A DNA stretch of 64,000 bases from Flavobacteriales bacterium (GCA_024103275.1 JAGFIV010000027.1:1-64000); one strand, 5' to 3'; numbered from the stretch's first letter, positions 34,698 through 44,617 are shown. The notes: generated from the letters alone by a model not told the origin. Made by a program: numbers and translations.

Positions 34698-36980
34698 TCA
34701 CCCGCCCACGTCCACCACGAAGCGGAAGCCCGGCGCGCCGATGAACCCGGCCAACTCCTCCTCGGTGCCCTTGCGGAAGATGATCCGGCCGGGCGCGATG
34801 CCGGCCTTGGCCAAGTATTGGCGAACGGCCTCCTGGCGCTGCTGCTCGGTGGCCTCCACGGCCTGCACCGCGGCTTCCTGGCCCACGGCCGCCAGGCAGC
34901 GCTGCCGTTCGGGTTGGCCCGCCGTGCCCGGTGCGCGGCCGTTCAGGAAGGCGGCGAAACTGCTGTCCCGCAGGCTCAATCCCTCCACGCGCAGGCTGTC
35001 CTCCTTGGTCAATGGTGCGGCCAGGCCCAGGAACGCCATCTTCATCTGCTTGGCGGCCCACTCCCCGGCCTGTTCCTGCATGTCGGTCACGGAGATCAAC
35101 GCCGCGCCCAGCTCGGGCTTCTCCTTCAGCAAGGCGGCCAGCGCGTCCAGGGGCCGTTGCTGTTCCTTGCCCAACGCAGCGGAGAGCGAAGCGAAGCGCA
35201 CTTCCTCCACGCTACCTTCTTCCTCCTTGCTGCCTACCAGGCCGCCCACCAGCTTCACCGGTGCGGCCGCAGCCTTCACCACCAGGTTCTTCAACACTTT
35301 CCACACGATGGGCCACGGCTTGAACTGCGGGTCGTTCAGGTCGCCGGTCACGGGAATATCCAGGTCGATCCGGCCGTTCACATCGCGCAGCAAGGCCGCG
35401 CCCAGCCTCAGCGGAAGGATATAGATCCCGGTGTCATGTACGGCCACCTTCTTCCCGAAGCGGAGGTTGTCCACGAGCAGGTGGTTTTGGCTGTCCAGCT
35501 TGCCGCCCTGGATGGTGGTGGCCCCTTGGTAGGCCAGCAGGCCGGAGGTGATCGGGTGGGCGGCGTACCAGCGGCTGTAGGCGTCCAGGTCGGGCAAGGA
35601 GAGGTCCTTCACTTCCATGGTGGCCGCCACGTTGTGGAAATCCTTGGGGTCGAACCGGAAGGTGCTGGTGAGCATGCCGCGCCGGTTCAGCCGCGCCGAC
35701 GCCGTGAAATCCGCGGTACCGGCCGCCGTGGTGATGCGGCTGCTGCGTATGTCCATCCGGTCCAGCGTGTAGCGGAACGGCTTCTCCGGTGTGAAATCCT
35801 CGAACTCCACGGTGCCGTCGGTGAGCAGCAGGCTGTCCGCCGTGTACTGGTTGGCCACGAATTCCTGGCCGAGCATGCGGATGTAGTCGGCCAGCATCAC
35901 GAAGATGTTGGAGGGCGCGGCGGCCAGCACCGTCGTCGTGCTGTCGCCGGTGGCGGTGCTGTCCAGCTTCAGCACCTTGGTCCAGGTGTTGCTGCCGTCC
36001 GGCCATTGCCGGAACCGCGTGGCCAGCCCGTCGATGGCCATGCGGCTCACCTTGAATGACTGTGTGCGGGCATTGAGCGTGTCCAACACCACCTGGCCTT
36101 GGCGCATGGCGATCAACGGCGCGCCCTCCCCATCGGTGATGCCGAACCCGTCGAGGGTCAGGTTGCCGCTGACGGCCAAGCCACTCGTGTCCGCCCAGCT
36201 GTCCGCCAGGTCCAGCCCCAGGTCCAGCTGGCCCTGCAGTGCGGTGGTGTGCATGAAGTCCTGCAGGTACGGCAGCAGCTGTGCGAGCGCGAATTGCTTC
36301 AGCTCCGCCCGGATCGCATAGAGGCTCCTTTCCGTATCGATCTCGAAACCACCGTCCAGCCTGCCGCCACCGTCGATTGAGAAGCCGAGTTCGAAGTGCA
36401 TCCGGGCGCTCTCCGAGGTGATCCGGTTGCACGTGGCCCGCAGGCCCGAAATGGCCACGGGGGCTTTCAGGATGTCGCTGGCATACACGATGCGCCCGCC
36501 CGAGAGCCCGATGTCCTCCAGGCTGAATTGCACAAGCCCGGTGGCCGTGGTGTCCGCCGGCCCGTCCGACCCCATTTCCAGCAGGTCGCTGAAGTTGAAA
36601 CGGTCGCCTTGCTGCGCGATATGGACATAGGGGTCGGCGATGCGCAGTTTCCTGAAGCGCCAGTGGTTGTTGCGGAACCCGTCGATGAGGTCGCTCTTCA
36701 CGGCGATGTTCCTCCAGGACACGAACACCTCGTCGCTGCCCGGTTCGAAGCAGGTGACCCCTTTCACCGCGTAGGTGAACGTGAAGGGGTTGAGCACGAT
36801 GCGGTCGATGGTGACCCGGCGGCCGATCCACTCCACGCTGTGCTTCTCGATGTAGCGCTTGAGCAGGAAGGGGAAGAAGAAAGCGGCCAGGCACGGCACC
36901 AGCGCTACTGCCGCCCCGATGACCAGTACCGCGCGGAGGCGTTTGCGTCCGGATGCGGCACCGTCCCCCGAATTTGCCAT
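34698..36980 (-). CDS. AsmA-like DUF748 membrane protein
   Basis: The ATG at 36980 gives 760 aa. An N-terminal membrane anchor (about residues 16-40, VLVIGAAVALVPCLAAFFFPF) precedes a large beta-rich region rich in short amphipathic strands, typical of DUF748/AsmA-type bridge-like lipid transport proteins. The early segment RRVTIDRIVLNPFTFTYAVKGVTC and the later DLDIPVTGDLNDPQF are family hallmarks. A role in envelope lipid transport or stability is expected for the family but not proven here. GAACTTTG lies 5 nt before the ATG. Confidence 0.85.
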   Translation of the reverse strand: MANSGDGAASGRKRLRAVLVIGAAVALVPCLAAFFFPFLLKRYIEKHSVEWIGRRVTIDRIVLNPFTFTYAVKGVTCFEPGSDEVFVSWRNIAVKSDLIDGFRNNHWRFRKLRIADPYVHIAQQGDRFNFSDLLEMGSDGPADTTATGLVQFSLEDIGLSGGRIVYASDILKAPVAISGLRATCNRITSESARMHFELGFSIDGGGRLDGGFEIDTERSLYAIRAELKQFALAQLLPYLQDFMHTTALQGQLDLGLDLADSWADTSGLAVSGNLTLDGFGITDGEGAPLIAMRQGQVVLDTLNARTQSFKVSRMAIDGLATRFRQWPDGSNTWTKVLKLDSTATGDSTTTVLAAAPSNIFVMLADYIRMLGQEFVANQYTADSLLLTDGTVEFEDFTPEKPFRYTLDRMDIRSSRITTAAGTADFTASARLNRRGMLTSTFRFDPKDFHNVAATMEVKDLSLPDLDAYSRWYAAHPITSGLLAYQGATTIQGGKLDSQNHLLVDNLRFGKKVAVHDTGIYILPLRLGAALLRDVNGRIDLDIPVTGDLNDPQFKPWPIVWKVLKNLVVKAAAAPVKLVGGLVGSKEEEGSVEEVRFASLSAALGKEQQRPLDALAALLKEKPELGAALISVTDMQEQAGEWAAKQMKMAFLGLAAPLTKEDSLRVEGLSLRDSSFAAFLNGRAPGTAGQPERQRCLAAVGQEAAVQAVEATEQQRQEAVRQYLAKAGIAPGRIIFRKGTEEELAGFIGAPGFRFVVDVGG

Positions 36981-36985
36981 GGGGA

Positions 36986-36993
36986 CAAAGTTC
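36986..36993 (-). promoter_or_regulatory. -7-like element directly before the DUF748 gene
   Basis: GAACTTTG on the minus strand ends 5 nt before ATG 36980. The -33 is poor, so this is tentative. Confidence 0.35.
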
Positions 36994-37161
36994 CGCCACA
37001 TCCGGCAATTCGGTCCACGGGCTGGAACAAGCGGGGAGTGGCGCTGAATGCGTGTCCCATCGGCCCGCCCGCCAGGCCGGCGAAACACCTCCCGCGTCCC
37101 ATCCTTGTCGGCCCGGGCCGTCGTGGCTACACGGACAAACGACCCCCCTACCCGTATTTCA

Positions 37162-37169
37162 TATCTTTG
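37162..37169 (+). promoter_or_regulatory. -7 element for the small GNAT gene
   Basis: TATCTTTG matches TAnnTTTG; it lies 60 nt before the ATG at 37230. No -33 TTG at standard spacing. Confidence 0.45.
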
Positions 37170-37229
37170 CAACTGTTTCGGGGGCGGAAACGTCCTGCAT
37201 TCCGCATCCGGCCGTTTTCAATTTGTACC

Positions 37230-37532
37230 ATGATGGATTTCAGCGAGATTCCCATGACCAACGATGAAAGCTCCCGCCAATTCGAGATGGAGGTGGAGGG
37301 CCGGATCGTCAAACTGGAATATGAGCTCAACGGCACCAAGATGTTCCTGACCTGTGCGAAGGTGCCGAAATCGTTGGTGGACAAAGGAGTGGGAGCGGAA
37401 TTGGTGGAACGGGTGTTCCGGCATATCGAGGACAACAACCTCAAGCTGGTGCCCATGTGCGGCTTCGTGACCAGCTACCTGCGCGAGCATCCCGAGTGGA
37501 AGCGCATCGTCGAGAAGGGCGTGGAGGTTTAA
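37230..37532 (+). CDS. Small GNAT (YjdJ-like) N-acetyltransferase
   Basis: The 100-aa protein has the compact pattern of the minimal GNAT family: KLEYELNGTKMFLTCAKVPKSLVDKGVGAELVERV followed by LKLVPMCGFVTSYLREHPEW. The acetyl-CoA loop is reduced to KGVGAEL. An alternative start is ATG 37254. The biological substrate is unknown; such small proteins occur widely in Bacteroidota. Confidence 0.85.
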   Translation: MMDFSEIPMTNDESSRQFEMEVEGRIVKLEYELNGTKMFLTCAKVPKSLVDKGVGAELVERVFRHIEDNNLKLVPMCGFVTSYLREHPEWKRIVEKGVEV

Positions 37533-37609
37533 GGCGGGACTTACGGTTAATTTCGCGGCCCCAAGGGCGGCCGAAGGATGACCCCGGCGTCGGCCGTGGG
37601 CCTTGTAGC

Positions 37610-39145
37610 ATGCCGGTCAGAGTACGATTCGCACCCAGTCCCACGGGGCCGCTGCACATGGGCGGCGTCCGCACAGCCTTGTACAACTTCCTCTTCGCGC
37701 GCAAGCACGGAGGCCAATTCCTGATCCGCATTGAGGACACGGACCAGGCGCGGCTGGTGCCCGGTGCGGAGGACTACATCCGGGAGGCGTTGGGCTGGTG
37801 CGGCCTTCGGCCCGATGAAAGCCCTTGGGACGGGGGGCCGCACGGCCCTTACCGCCAAAGCGACCGCAAGCACCTGTACCGCGAGTATGCAGACCGGCTG
37901 GTGCGGGAGGACAAGGCCTACTACGCGTTCGATACGGCCGAGGAGATCGAGGCCATGCGCGAACGCCTGAAGGCCGCCGGCATGGCCTCGGCAGCCTACA
38001 ACGCCGTGACGCGCGAACACATGCGCAATAGCCTCACCCTGGGGGCCGATGAAACCAGCGAGCGCCTCGCGCGGGGTGATGAACACGTGATCCGCCTGAA
38101 GGTGCCACGCCAGGCGGAGGTCCGTTTCGAGGATGCCATCCGTGGGTGGGTGACGGTGCACAGCTCCAACATCGATGACAAGGTGCTGTTCAAGAGCGAC
38201 GGCATGCCCACCTACCACCTGGCCAACATCGTGGACGACCACCTGATGGGGATCACGCACGTGATCCGCGGGGAGGAGTGGCTGCCCAGTGCACCGCTGC
38301 ACGTGCTGTTGTACGAGGCTTTCGGATGGCAGCGGCCGGTCTTCGCCCACCTGCCCCTGATCCTGAAACCGGACGGCAACGGCAAGCTGAGCAAGCGCGA
38401 CGGCGACCGCCTGGGCTTCCCGGTGTTCCCGTTGGACTGGCACGACCCCGCCAGCGGCGAGCGCAGCATGGGTTACCGCGAACGCGGGTACTTCCCCGAG
38501 GCATTCGTGAACATGCTGGCGTTGCTGGGCTGGAACCCCGGTACGGACCAGGAGATCATGTCCATGGACGAGATGATCGCGCTCTTCGACCTGGAGCGGG
38601 TACACAAGGGCGGTGCGCGATTCGACCCGGAGAAGGCCCGGTGGTTCAACCAACAATACCTGCGCAAACAGCCCGATGCCGAACTGGGCGTCCAGCTGCG
38701 GCAGCGGCTGGCCGCGATCGGCATCCAAGCCACGTTGGAAAAGTCCACCGCCGCGGTCGCCTTGTTGAAGGAGCGCGCCACTTTCGTGGACGACATGCTC
38801 GAGGGCATGTACCTCTTCACCACGGGCACGCCGGTGGCGGGCAATGACGAGGGCATGGCCGCGTTGAAAAAGCATTGGAAGCCGGGTTCCGCCGATGCCA
38901 TGGCGGCTTTCATCACCCGGCTTGGCGCGGATTCCCCGGCCACGGCCGCCGCTTTCGAGGAAAGCTTCAACGGCGTGCTGCAGGAGCGCGGGCTGAAGAT
39001 GGGCCAGTTGATGCCGCTGTACCGCCTCTTTGTGGCCGGGCGCATGCAGGGCCCCGGCATGTTCGACGTGAGTGCGCTGCTGGGCTGGGAGGAAGTGGTC
39101 GCCCGCCTGAAGGCCGGTTTGGAGATCTGCGCAGGATGGGCCTGA
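37610..39145 (+). CDS. gltX: Glutamyl-tRNA synthetase
   Basis: GltX charges tRNA-Glu. The 511-aa protein has the class I HIGH-type motif in SPTGPLHMGG (10-19), the PYRQSDR segment and the KMSKS-like KLSKRDG near residue 262. The ATG at 37610 fixes the canonical N-terminus MPVRVRFAPSPTG. TAATTTCG (37549-37556) may be a -7 box. It overlaps folB by 10 nt, so the two are co-expressed. Confidence 0.96.
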   Translation: MPVRVRFAPSPTGPLHMGGVRTALYNFLFARKHGGQFLIRIEDTDQARLVPGAEDYIREALGWCGLRPDESPWDGGPHGPYRQSDRKHLYREYADRLVREDKAYYAFDTAEEIEAMRERLKAAGMASAAYNAVTREHMRNSLTLGADETSERLARGDEHVIRLKVPRQAEVRFEDAIRGWVTVHSSNIDDKVLFKSDGMPTYHLANIVDDHLMGITHVIRGEEWLPSAPLHVLLYEAFGWQRPVFAHLPLILKPDGNGKLSKRDGDRLGFPVFPLDWHDPASGERSMGYRERGYFPEAFVNMLALLGWNPGTDQEIMSMDEMIALFDLERVHKGGARFDPEKARWFNQQYLRKQPDAELGVQLRQRLAAIGIQATLEKSTAAVALLKERATFVDDMLEGMYLFTTGTPVAGNDEGMAALKKHWKPGSADAMAAFITRLGADSPATAAAFEESFNGVLQERGLKMGQLMPLYRLFVAGRMQGPGMFDVSALLGWEEVVARLKAGLEICAGWA

Positions 39146-39486
39146 TCGAAGTGAAGGGGATCCGGGTGTATGCCTACCACGGCTGCCTCACCGAGGAAGG
39201 CCGCATCGGCGGGCATTACCAAGTGGACGTGGCCGTGGAGGGCGACCTGGCGCGCGCGGAGCGGACCGACAAGCTGGGGGACACCATCGACTATGGGCGG
39301 GTGACCGCGATCGTGGTGGAACAAATGGCCGTGCGCTCCCACCTGATCGAACACGTGGCGGCACGCATCCTGGAAGCGCTGCGCGCGGAGTGGCCGCATG
39401 GCTTCGCATGGACCGTTCGGCTGGTGAAGGAGCACCCCCCGATCGCCGGGGCGGTGGATGGCGTGGTATACACCGTGAAGGGATAG
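39136..39486 (+). CDS. folB: Dihydroneopterin aldolase
   Basis: FolB converts dihydroneopterin to 6-hydroxymethyl-dihydropterin in folate synthesis. The 116-aa protein has AYHGCLTEEGRIGGHYQVDV, IDYGRV and the catalytic Lys in VRLVKEHPPI, all typical. It starts at ATG 39136, inside the 3' end of gltX. Confidence 0.93.
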   Translation: MGLIEVKGIRVYAYHGCLTEEGRIGGHYQVDVAVEGDLARAERTDKLGDTIDYGRVTAIVVEQMAVRSHLIEHVAARILEALRAEWPHGFAWTVRLVKEHPPIAGAVDGVVYTVKG

Positions 39487-39552
39487 TGTACTTCCCTGCG
39501 TCCCTTTGTTCATTGACCAAGCAACCGGGCACACCCTTCGTGCGGTGCGGGC

Positions 39553-39978
39553 ATGGCGCTCCTGCAACTTTCGAATCTCAACCTGCTGTGCGGAATGCAG
39601 CCGCGCCAACCAGACCAGCACTTCTTCCGGCAAATGGCCGGCCATCTTGTTGATGACCTGTCTCAAAAGACCATCGTCCTTCAAGCCCCCCTTCCGGCAG
39701 CTGCGGGGCCCATGTCCCTGCCTGGTGATGGCGGGCAATGGCACACCTGCGTCAACCCCTTCCAAGGCGCGTACAACATCGATTTCCCGCTGGGGCTTTT
39801 AAGCGAACAGGGGCTGGTGCCTGCATTCGGGGTGCACAGGGCCAAGTAGTGCAGGAGGGGCCATTGAACCTTACGGAGGGCACCGTGCATCTGGACATTC
39901 ACGCACATGACACGGCGCCTTCGTGACCGAGGTGTCCAACGGGAACGTGTGGTACACGGGAAGATCGTGTTCGAGTAG
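39553..39978 (+). pseudogene. Possible decayed gene in a 505-bp gap
   Basis: No intact gene is visible between folB and the following membrane gene. Three plausible protein-like fragments lie in order in different frames: one ending GLVPAFGVHRAK (stop near 39847), one with LNLTEGTVHLDIHAHD (to 39926), then AFVTEVSNGNVWYTG and GKIVFE (stop 39976-39978). Their order suggests a single gene broken by several frameshifts, but the pieces are short and I do not recognise a family. The reverse frame also has an ORF that is less protein-like. Confidence 0.3.
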
Positions 39979-39991
39979 AACCTCCTCCCGC

Positions 39992-41362
39992 TCAGGGCAA
40001 CCCCACCAGGGCATACGGCTCGTCCGGCAGGTTGAAGTATGCCCGGTTCTCGATCTGCATCCCGTTGGGGTTCCAGCTGGTATATAGGAATGGGAAGTTG
40101 CCGCCCCGCTCCACCAACCAGCGGTCGGGCGCATCATCCATAAAGATCGTCCTTGCGATGGGTCCCATGCAGCGGCTCATGATCATGGCATCCATGCTCA
40201 GCGCCCAGTTGTTCAACACCAGCGGCGTGTCCTTGTATGGAGTTTCGCGAATGATCATCTTGGCGGTATGGCCGCCGGGCCCGTCGATCAGCGCCCGCAT
40301 AATCTCCAACCGCCGGGAATACGGGAGCCCCGCCTCCTGGATGGTGTACACCGAATGGATGGCCCCCACGCACACCAGCACGATCGCCATGCGCCTGAAC
40401 CGCATCCGTGGCAGCGCGGTACAGAAAGCCAGCACGATCATGAACAGGGCCGGCAGGTAGCTCTTTTCCATCATGGCCAAGCTGTCGCCGTCGGGGAAGG
40501 TCAGGATAGTGATCAGCACGAACACAAGCACGGAGACGGTCATGAACGCCGCCACACGCCAGCTCCTCCCGAAGATGATCACAACACCCGCCATGATGAG
40601 GGGAACGAGGTACTGCCCACCGACCCACTCCTTCAGGAACCATACGGCAGCCAGGTCTGTGATGTGCGGGATGCGCCCCAACCCTCCCAACAGCGTTTGG
40701 TACTTATCCGCATCGTAGGATCCCTTCTCCGCCATCAGCATAGCCGCCAAGGTGTATGCAACCACCAGGCCCACGGCAGGCAACAACGTCCTGGCCGATG
40801 CCAAGCCCCTGAGCCATGCCAGCACGGCGACGAAGCCCACGGTGAAGAGAGCGTTGGGATGGATGCTCAGGCACCAAAGCGAGACCATCAGCGGAACGGC
40901 CTGGTGAACAAGAGAGCTGGTGTCACGCCCGAACGCCTGGTACGTACCATAGAGCAGCACCGAGGCGGCCAGCAACAGATGGGTCTCCGTGGTGCAGTGG
41001 AAAAAGGTGGACCCCCAGCCCAGCATCAGCGTGGCGGCCGTTGCCAAGGCGGCCTCCGGCGCATGCAGCACGCGCTGGTTGAGCCAAATGATGAGGCCAT
41101 ACACAAGGGGAAAGCTCACCGAGTAGATGATCACCAGCCACTTCATGGGCCATTGAAGGAGGATGCCCAGCACCACTGGGATCTGCGTGGGCAACATGCC
41201 ATATCGGGACTCCTGGAAGAAGAAGGAGCGGTCGTTCACGGAGGAGAACAACTGGTAGGAACAATCGGTGTTCAGGATGCGCTCTTGGGCGAAGGTGAGC
41301 GCCAGCCACGCATGGGTCAACAGGATGGCCCACGGCAGGTACCGGAAGATCCAATGGTCCAT
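39992..41362 (-). CDS. Multi-pass membrane protein, glycosyltransferase-like
   Basis: The chosen ATG 41362 follows AGGA and gives 456 aa; ATG 41383 is an alternative. About ten hydrophobic helices are spread over residues 1-340, followed by a soluble C-terminal part of about 100 residues with PYSRRLEIMRALIDG and FLYTSWNPNGMQIENRAYF. The early EXR/DXD-like polar loop and topology recall C-type (GT39/PMT-like) glycosyltransferases or related membrane proteins, but I cannot confirm a family. A -7-like box TATATTCG lies at 41402-41409. Confidence 0.65.
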   Translation of the reverse strand: MDHWIFRYLPWAILLTHAWLALTFAQERILNTDCSYQLFSSVNDRSFFFQESRYGMLPTQIPVVLGILLQWPMKWLVIIYSVSFPLVYGLIIWLNQRVLHAPEAALATAATLMLGWGSTFFHCTTETHLLLAASVLLYGTYQAFGRDTSSLVHQAVPLMVSLWCLSIHPNALFTVGFVAVLAWLRGLASARTLLPAVGLVVAYTLAAMLMAEKGSYDADKYQTLLGGLGRIPHITDLAAVWFLKEWVGGQYLVPLIMAGVVIIFGRSWRVAAFMTVSVLVFVLITILTFPDGDSLAMMEKSYLPALFMIVLAFCTALPRMRFRRMAIVLVCVGAIHSVYTIQEAGLPYSRRLEIMRALIDGPGGHTAKMIIRETPYKDTPLVLNNWALSMDAMIMSRCMGPIARTIFMDDAPDRWLVERGGNFPFLYTSWNPNGMQIENRAYFNLPDEPYALVGLP

Positions 41363-41401
41363 TAGCGTGTTCCTGCCCTGCATGGTCAACGTCCCGACCG
41401 T

Positions 41402-41409
41402 CGAATATA
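41402..41409 (-). promoter_or_regulatory. -7-like element
   Basis: TATATTCG on the minus strand, upstream of the membrane protein gene; matches TAnnTTCG. No -33 assigned. Confidence 0.4.
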
Positions 41410-41509
41410 GACCATGTGCAAGCAACGCACGGCTGACCGGTTCAACGGCCGGTGGTGCGCGACGCCGCCGCGTACCTTCACCGCATTTCCCCGCGTGCCA
41501 GCCCACGGC

Positions 41510-44500
41510 ATGAAGCAACTCCCACAGGCCGCCGATCCCGGCCCGGCATCACCGCTGCGGCGCGATCTCGGCGTATTCCTGCTGATGCTCCTGGCGGCCC
41601 TGCTGGCATACTCGCCCGTGGCCTTCATGCAACATCCCCTGAAGTGGGACATGCTGGACTGCTATCTGCCGTGGCGCACCTTCGCCGCCGGATGCTTCGC
41701 GCATGGCACCTTCCCGCTCTGGGACCCCTACCAGAGCTTCGGCTATCCAATATATGGCGACCTGCGCTCGGTCTTTTACCCCGATGCGCTGCTGGCCGGC
41801 CTGTTTGCCGGCGGCTATGGCATCTACCTGCTCCACGGGCTCTTCATCGGCTACCTGGCCTTGGCCGGCACCGGGATGTACCTGCTGGCCGGGCATTTCA
41901 CCCGGCGCGTCGATGTCCGCGTGCTGGTGGGCCTGGCCTACCTGCTGTCGGGCTTCTTCACCGGCCATGCCCAGGAGATGTTCACCTTCACCGCCGCCAC
42001 GTGGATCCCGTGGGTGATCTACCACGCCATCCACGTGCTGCGGGGCGAGGGGCGGGGCGGCCATCCGCCCAAGTTGGCCCTGGTGCTGTTCCTGCAGCTC
42101 ACCGGCGGCTACCAGGCCATGAGCATCGTGTTGCTGTACCTGCTGGCGGCCTTGGGCCTCGCGATCACGGTGCAGCGCCTGCGTGCCGGCGACGGCCGTG
42201 CCGTGCGGCAGCTCTTGGCCCGGATGGCCCTTTGGTCCCTGCTCGTGGCGGCCTCGCTGGCCGTCCTGTGGGTCTCCTTCCTGGACATCGGCCCGCACGT
42301 CAGCCGCTTTTCCGGGGTATCGCCCGACATGTCCCGCGTGAGCCCATTTCCTCCCAAGGCACTGCTCTCGCTGATCCTCCCTTATGCGGTGATCGCACAG
42401 GTCCACACCTTCGGCACGGATCTCTCGGCCACCAACCTTTATGTCGGGCTGCTTCCGTTGGCAGCCTTTCTGGCCGGCCTGTTCCGCCGCCGCAACACAT
42501 TGGAATACGTGGTGTTGGCCTTCGGCCTGATGTGCCTGCTGGCCTCTTTCGGTGCACACACGCCCGTGCAACCCTGGCTCTTCCGGCACGCCCCGTTGAT
42601 GAACCTGTTCCGCATGCCCGCGCTGCTCCGCTATTTCACCGTGGTGGCATTCCTGCTGCTGGCCGCGGGCGAGCTCGACCGTTGGCTTACCGATCCCGCG
42701 CGGTCCAGGCGCAGGGCCCTCATCTCCATCGCCGGGGTGCTGGCGGCGTTGATCGGTGCGGAGATCTGGGCCATGCGGCAGTCCGGGGCGTTCCGCTTCC
42801 CCGGTGAATGGAGGCTGTTCCTGGCCGGACAGGACGATGCTTCCATCGCCGGACACGTGTTGATGCAAGCCCCGCTGCAGGCCGTTTTCCTGCTGCTGGC
42901 CATGCTTGCCGCATTGGGTATGCGCCGCCACCCGCGGCGGGCCCGGACGGTGTTCTTCGCCCTGCTTCTCGTGGAGATGGGAACGGCCATCCGCCTGAAC
43001 ATGGATGCCACGGTGGTATCGGGGGAAATCCCCGTTTCCCGCATCGCGGACGTGGTGCGGTCCGGCCCGGACGAGCCCCTTGTCCCCGACCTGCGGCGTA
43101 CCATCGGCATGGACCGTAATGATGATCCCGCGTTGTGGCCCCTGTGGCGCAACACCGGCAACTTCACCAAGCTGGTCTCACCCATCGGGTTCAACAGCTT
43201 CCAGATCAATTCCTCGTGGGATTTCGAGACCCATGCGCGCGACCTCTTCGATGCCACCCTCCGGCAACCCGTTGCCTTCCTTTCCTATCGGCTTTGCCCG
43301 GAGGACCGGTGGCGGGCAGGGGGGCGGGCCCCGGAGGAACTGGTGGTCCCCGACCAGGTGTACGGCGAATGGGCCGGGCAGGCATATCACCCATCACCCG
43401 CCGACCGCGTGGAATTGGACCGGTTCGACCCGGGTTCGGCCCGCTGTTCCGTGCATACGGAGAACGGTGCGGTGTTGACCTTGGCGCAAATGGATCATCC
43501 GGGCTGGGCCGTCCGGGTGGACGGAGAGGCCGTCAAGCACGCCCCTGGACAGCTGGCCTTGCTTTCGTTGCCGGTGCCTCCGGGCTCCCATGTGGTGGAG
43601 TTCACGTTCTCCAAGCCTTGGGTCGTGCGCGCCTATTGGTTCTCTTACCTGATGGTCGCGCTGTTCATCGGCATGATCCTCTTCCACCGTTTCCGCGCCC
43701 GCCCGGGGAGTTCATTCGCATCTGCCTTCGGCCGCGCCGCCGCCTGGGCGGTGCTCCTGTGCATCGCCATCGCCACGGCCTGGGCCTGCCGCCCTTCATG
43801 GGAGCAGCGGCGGCAAAGCGACCTGGTGGCGCTCGGCAAGGCCGTGGGGAGTGCCCGTGCCGGGGGGACCGGCCATGCCTTTCTCGACGTGGACCTGCCG
43901 GCGGAACTGGAGAAGGACCTCCGCGGCACGCCCGGTACCAGGGAATACTTCCGCAGCCCCTGGGGGTTGGACCTCACGCGCGTCGATGGTCACCTGCGGG
44001 AACTCAGGCGGGAGGGGACCCCCTCGGTGCTCCTGGCCGGCCGGGGCGGCCGCCTTTCACCGGCCACGGAGGAGATGTTCCGCCACCATTATCCGCAAAG
44101 GCGCGTCGTGGCGGAACAACGCGGCTTGTATGCATACCTGTTCTCGAAAGGCACCGCCCGGGAACCGTTGTTCAGCATCCGGCGCGAGGCGGGTCGGGCC
44201 GCCGACCATTGGCCGTTGGACGCCTTTGAGCGGAACGGCGATACCTCGCACGTGCAGGTGGGCGCGTGGCGTTTGGACCCGGGCTATCCCGGCCCGCCGG
44301 GGTTCGATGCAGCGGTGGGCGACCTCCGTGCGGGCACGGCCGTCCGCATCGTCTTTTCGTTGGACGCCACCCGCGTCACCCCGCGATCCATCGCCACGCT
44401 GTGGCTGGTGGTCCGCCGCCCCGGCGGCGGGGAGTGGAGCCGCTCCTTGCGGCTCGATGACGATGGCCTGCAACCCGGCCGCTCCGCCAGGGTGTTCCTG

Positions 44501-44617
44501 GTGAACACGCCGCCGGTCCCGCTCCGGGCCGATGACCGCATCATCGCCTTCGTATGGAACGACGGGACCGGCCCCGTGATCATCCGCGACATGCGGATCG
44601 AGGCCTTCCCCCGCTGA
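41510..44617 (+). CDS. YfhO-like large membrane protein
   Basis: The ATG at 41510 gives 1035 aa. The first ~500 residues have about a dozen hydrophobic helices with the YfhO-family pattern near the N-terminus (KWDMLDCYLPWRTF, FPLWDPYQSFGYPIYGD). The soluble C-terminal half is periplasmic, with a central anchor helix (AYWFSYLMVALFIG). Members of this family act in glycosylation of surface polymers or lipid-linked sugars. It is divergent from the preceding membrane gene and converges without a gap on the family-2 glycosyltransferase. Confidence 0.82.
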   Translation: MKQLPQAADPGPASPLRRDLGVFLLMLLAALLAYSPVAFMQHPLKWDMLDCYLPWRTFAAGCFAHGTFPLWDPYQSFGYPIYGDLRSVFYPDALLAGLFAGGYGIYLLHGLFIGYLALAGTGMYLLAGHFTRRVDVRVLVGLAYLLSGFFTGHAQEMFTFTAATWIPWVIYHAIHVLRGEGRGGHPPKLALVLFLQLTGGYQAMSIVLLYLLAALGLAITVQRLRAGDGRAVRQLLARMALWSLLVAASLAVLWVSFLDIGPHVSRFSGVSPDMSRVSPFPPKALLSLILPYAVIAQVHTFGTDLSATNLYVGLLPLAAFLAGLFRRRNTLEYVVLAFGLMCLLASFGAHTPVQPWLFRHAPLMNLFRMPALLRYFTVVAFLLLAAGELDRWLTDPARSRRRALISIAGVLAALIGAEIWAMRQSGAFRFPGEWRLFLAGQDDASIAGHVLMQAPLQAVFLLLAMLAALGMRRHPRRARTVFFALLLVEMGTAIRLNMDATVVSGEIPVSRIADVVRSGPDEPLVPDLRRTIGMDRNDDPALWPLWRNTGNFTKLVSPIGFNSFQINSSWDFETHARDLFDATLRQPVAFLSYRLCPEDRWRAGGRAPEELVVPDQVYGEWAGQAYHPSPADRVELDRFDPGSARCSVHTENGAVLTLAQMDHPGWAVRVDGEAVKHAPGQLALLSLPVPPGSHVVEFTFSKPWVVRAYWFSYLMVALFIGMILFHRFRARPGSSFASAFGRAAAWAVLLCIAIATAWACRPSWEQRRQSDLVALGKAVGSARAGGTGHAFLDVDLPAELEKDLRGTPGTREYFRSPWGLDLTRVDGHLRELRREGTPSVLLAGRGGRLSPATEEMFRHHYPQRRVVAEQRGLYAYLFSKGTAREPLFSIRREAGRAADHWPLDAFERNGDTSHVQVGAWRLDPGYPGPPGFDAAVGDLRAGTAVRIVFSLDATRVTPRSIATLWLVVRRPGGGEWSRSLRLDDDGLQPGRSARVFLVNTPPVPLRADDRIIAFVWNDGTGPVIIRDMRIEAFPR

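Noticed and set aside
41549-42931. A 460-codon minus-strand frame opposite the YfhO-like gene
   Set aside because: Gln/Gly/His-rich low-complexity translation typical of antisense frames; no start or promoter support.
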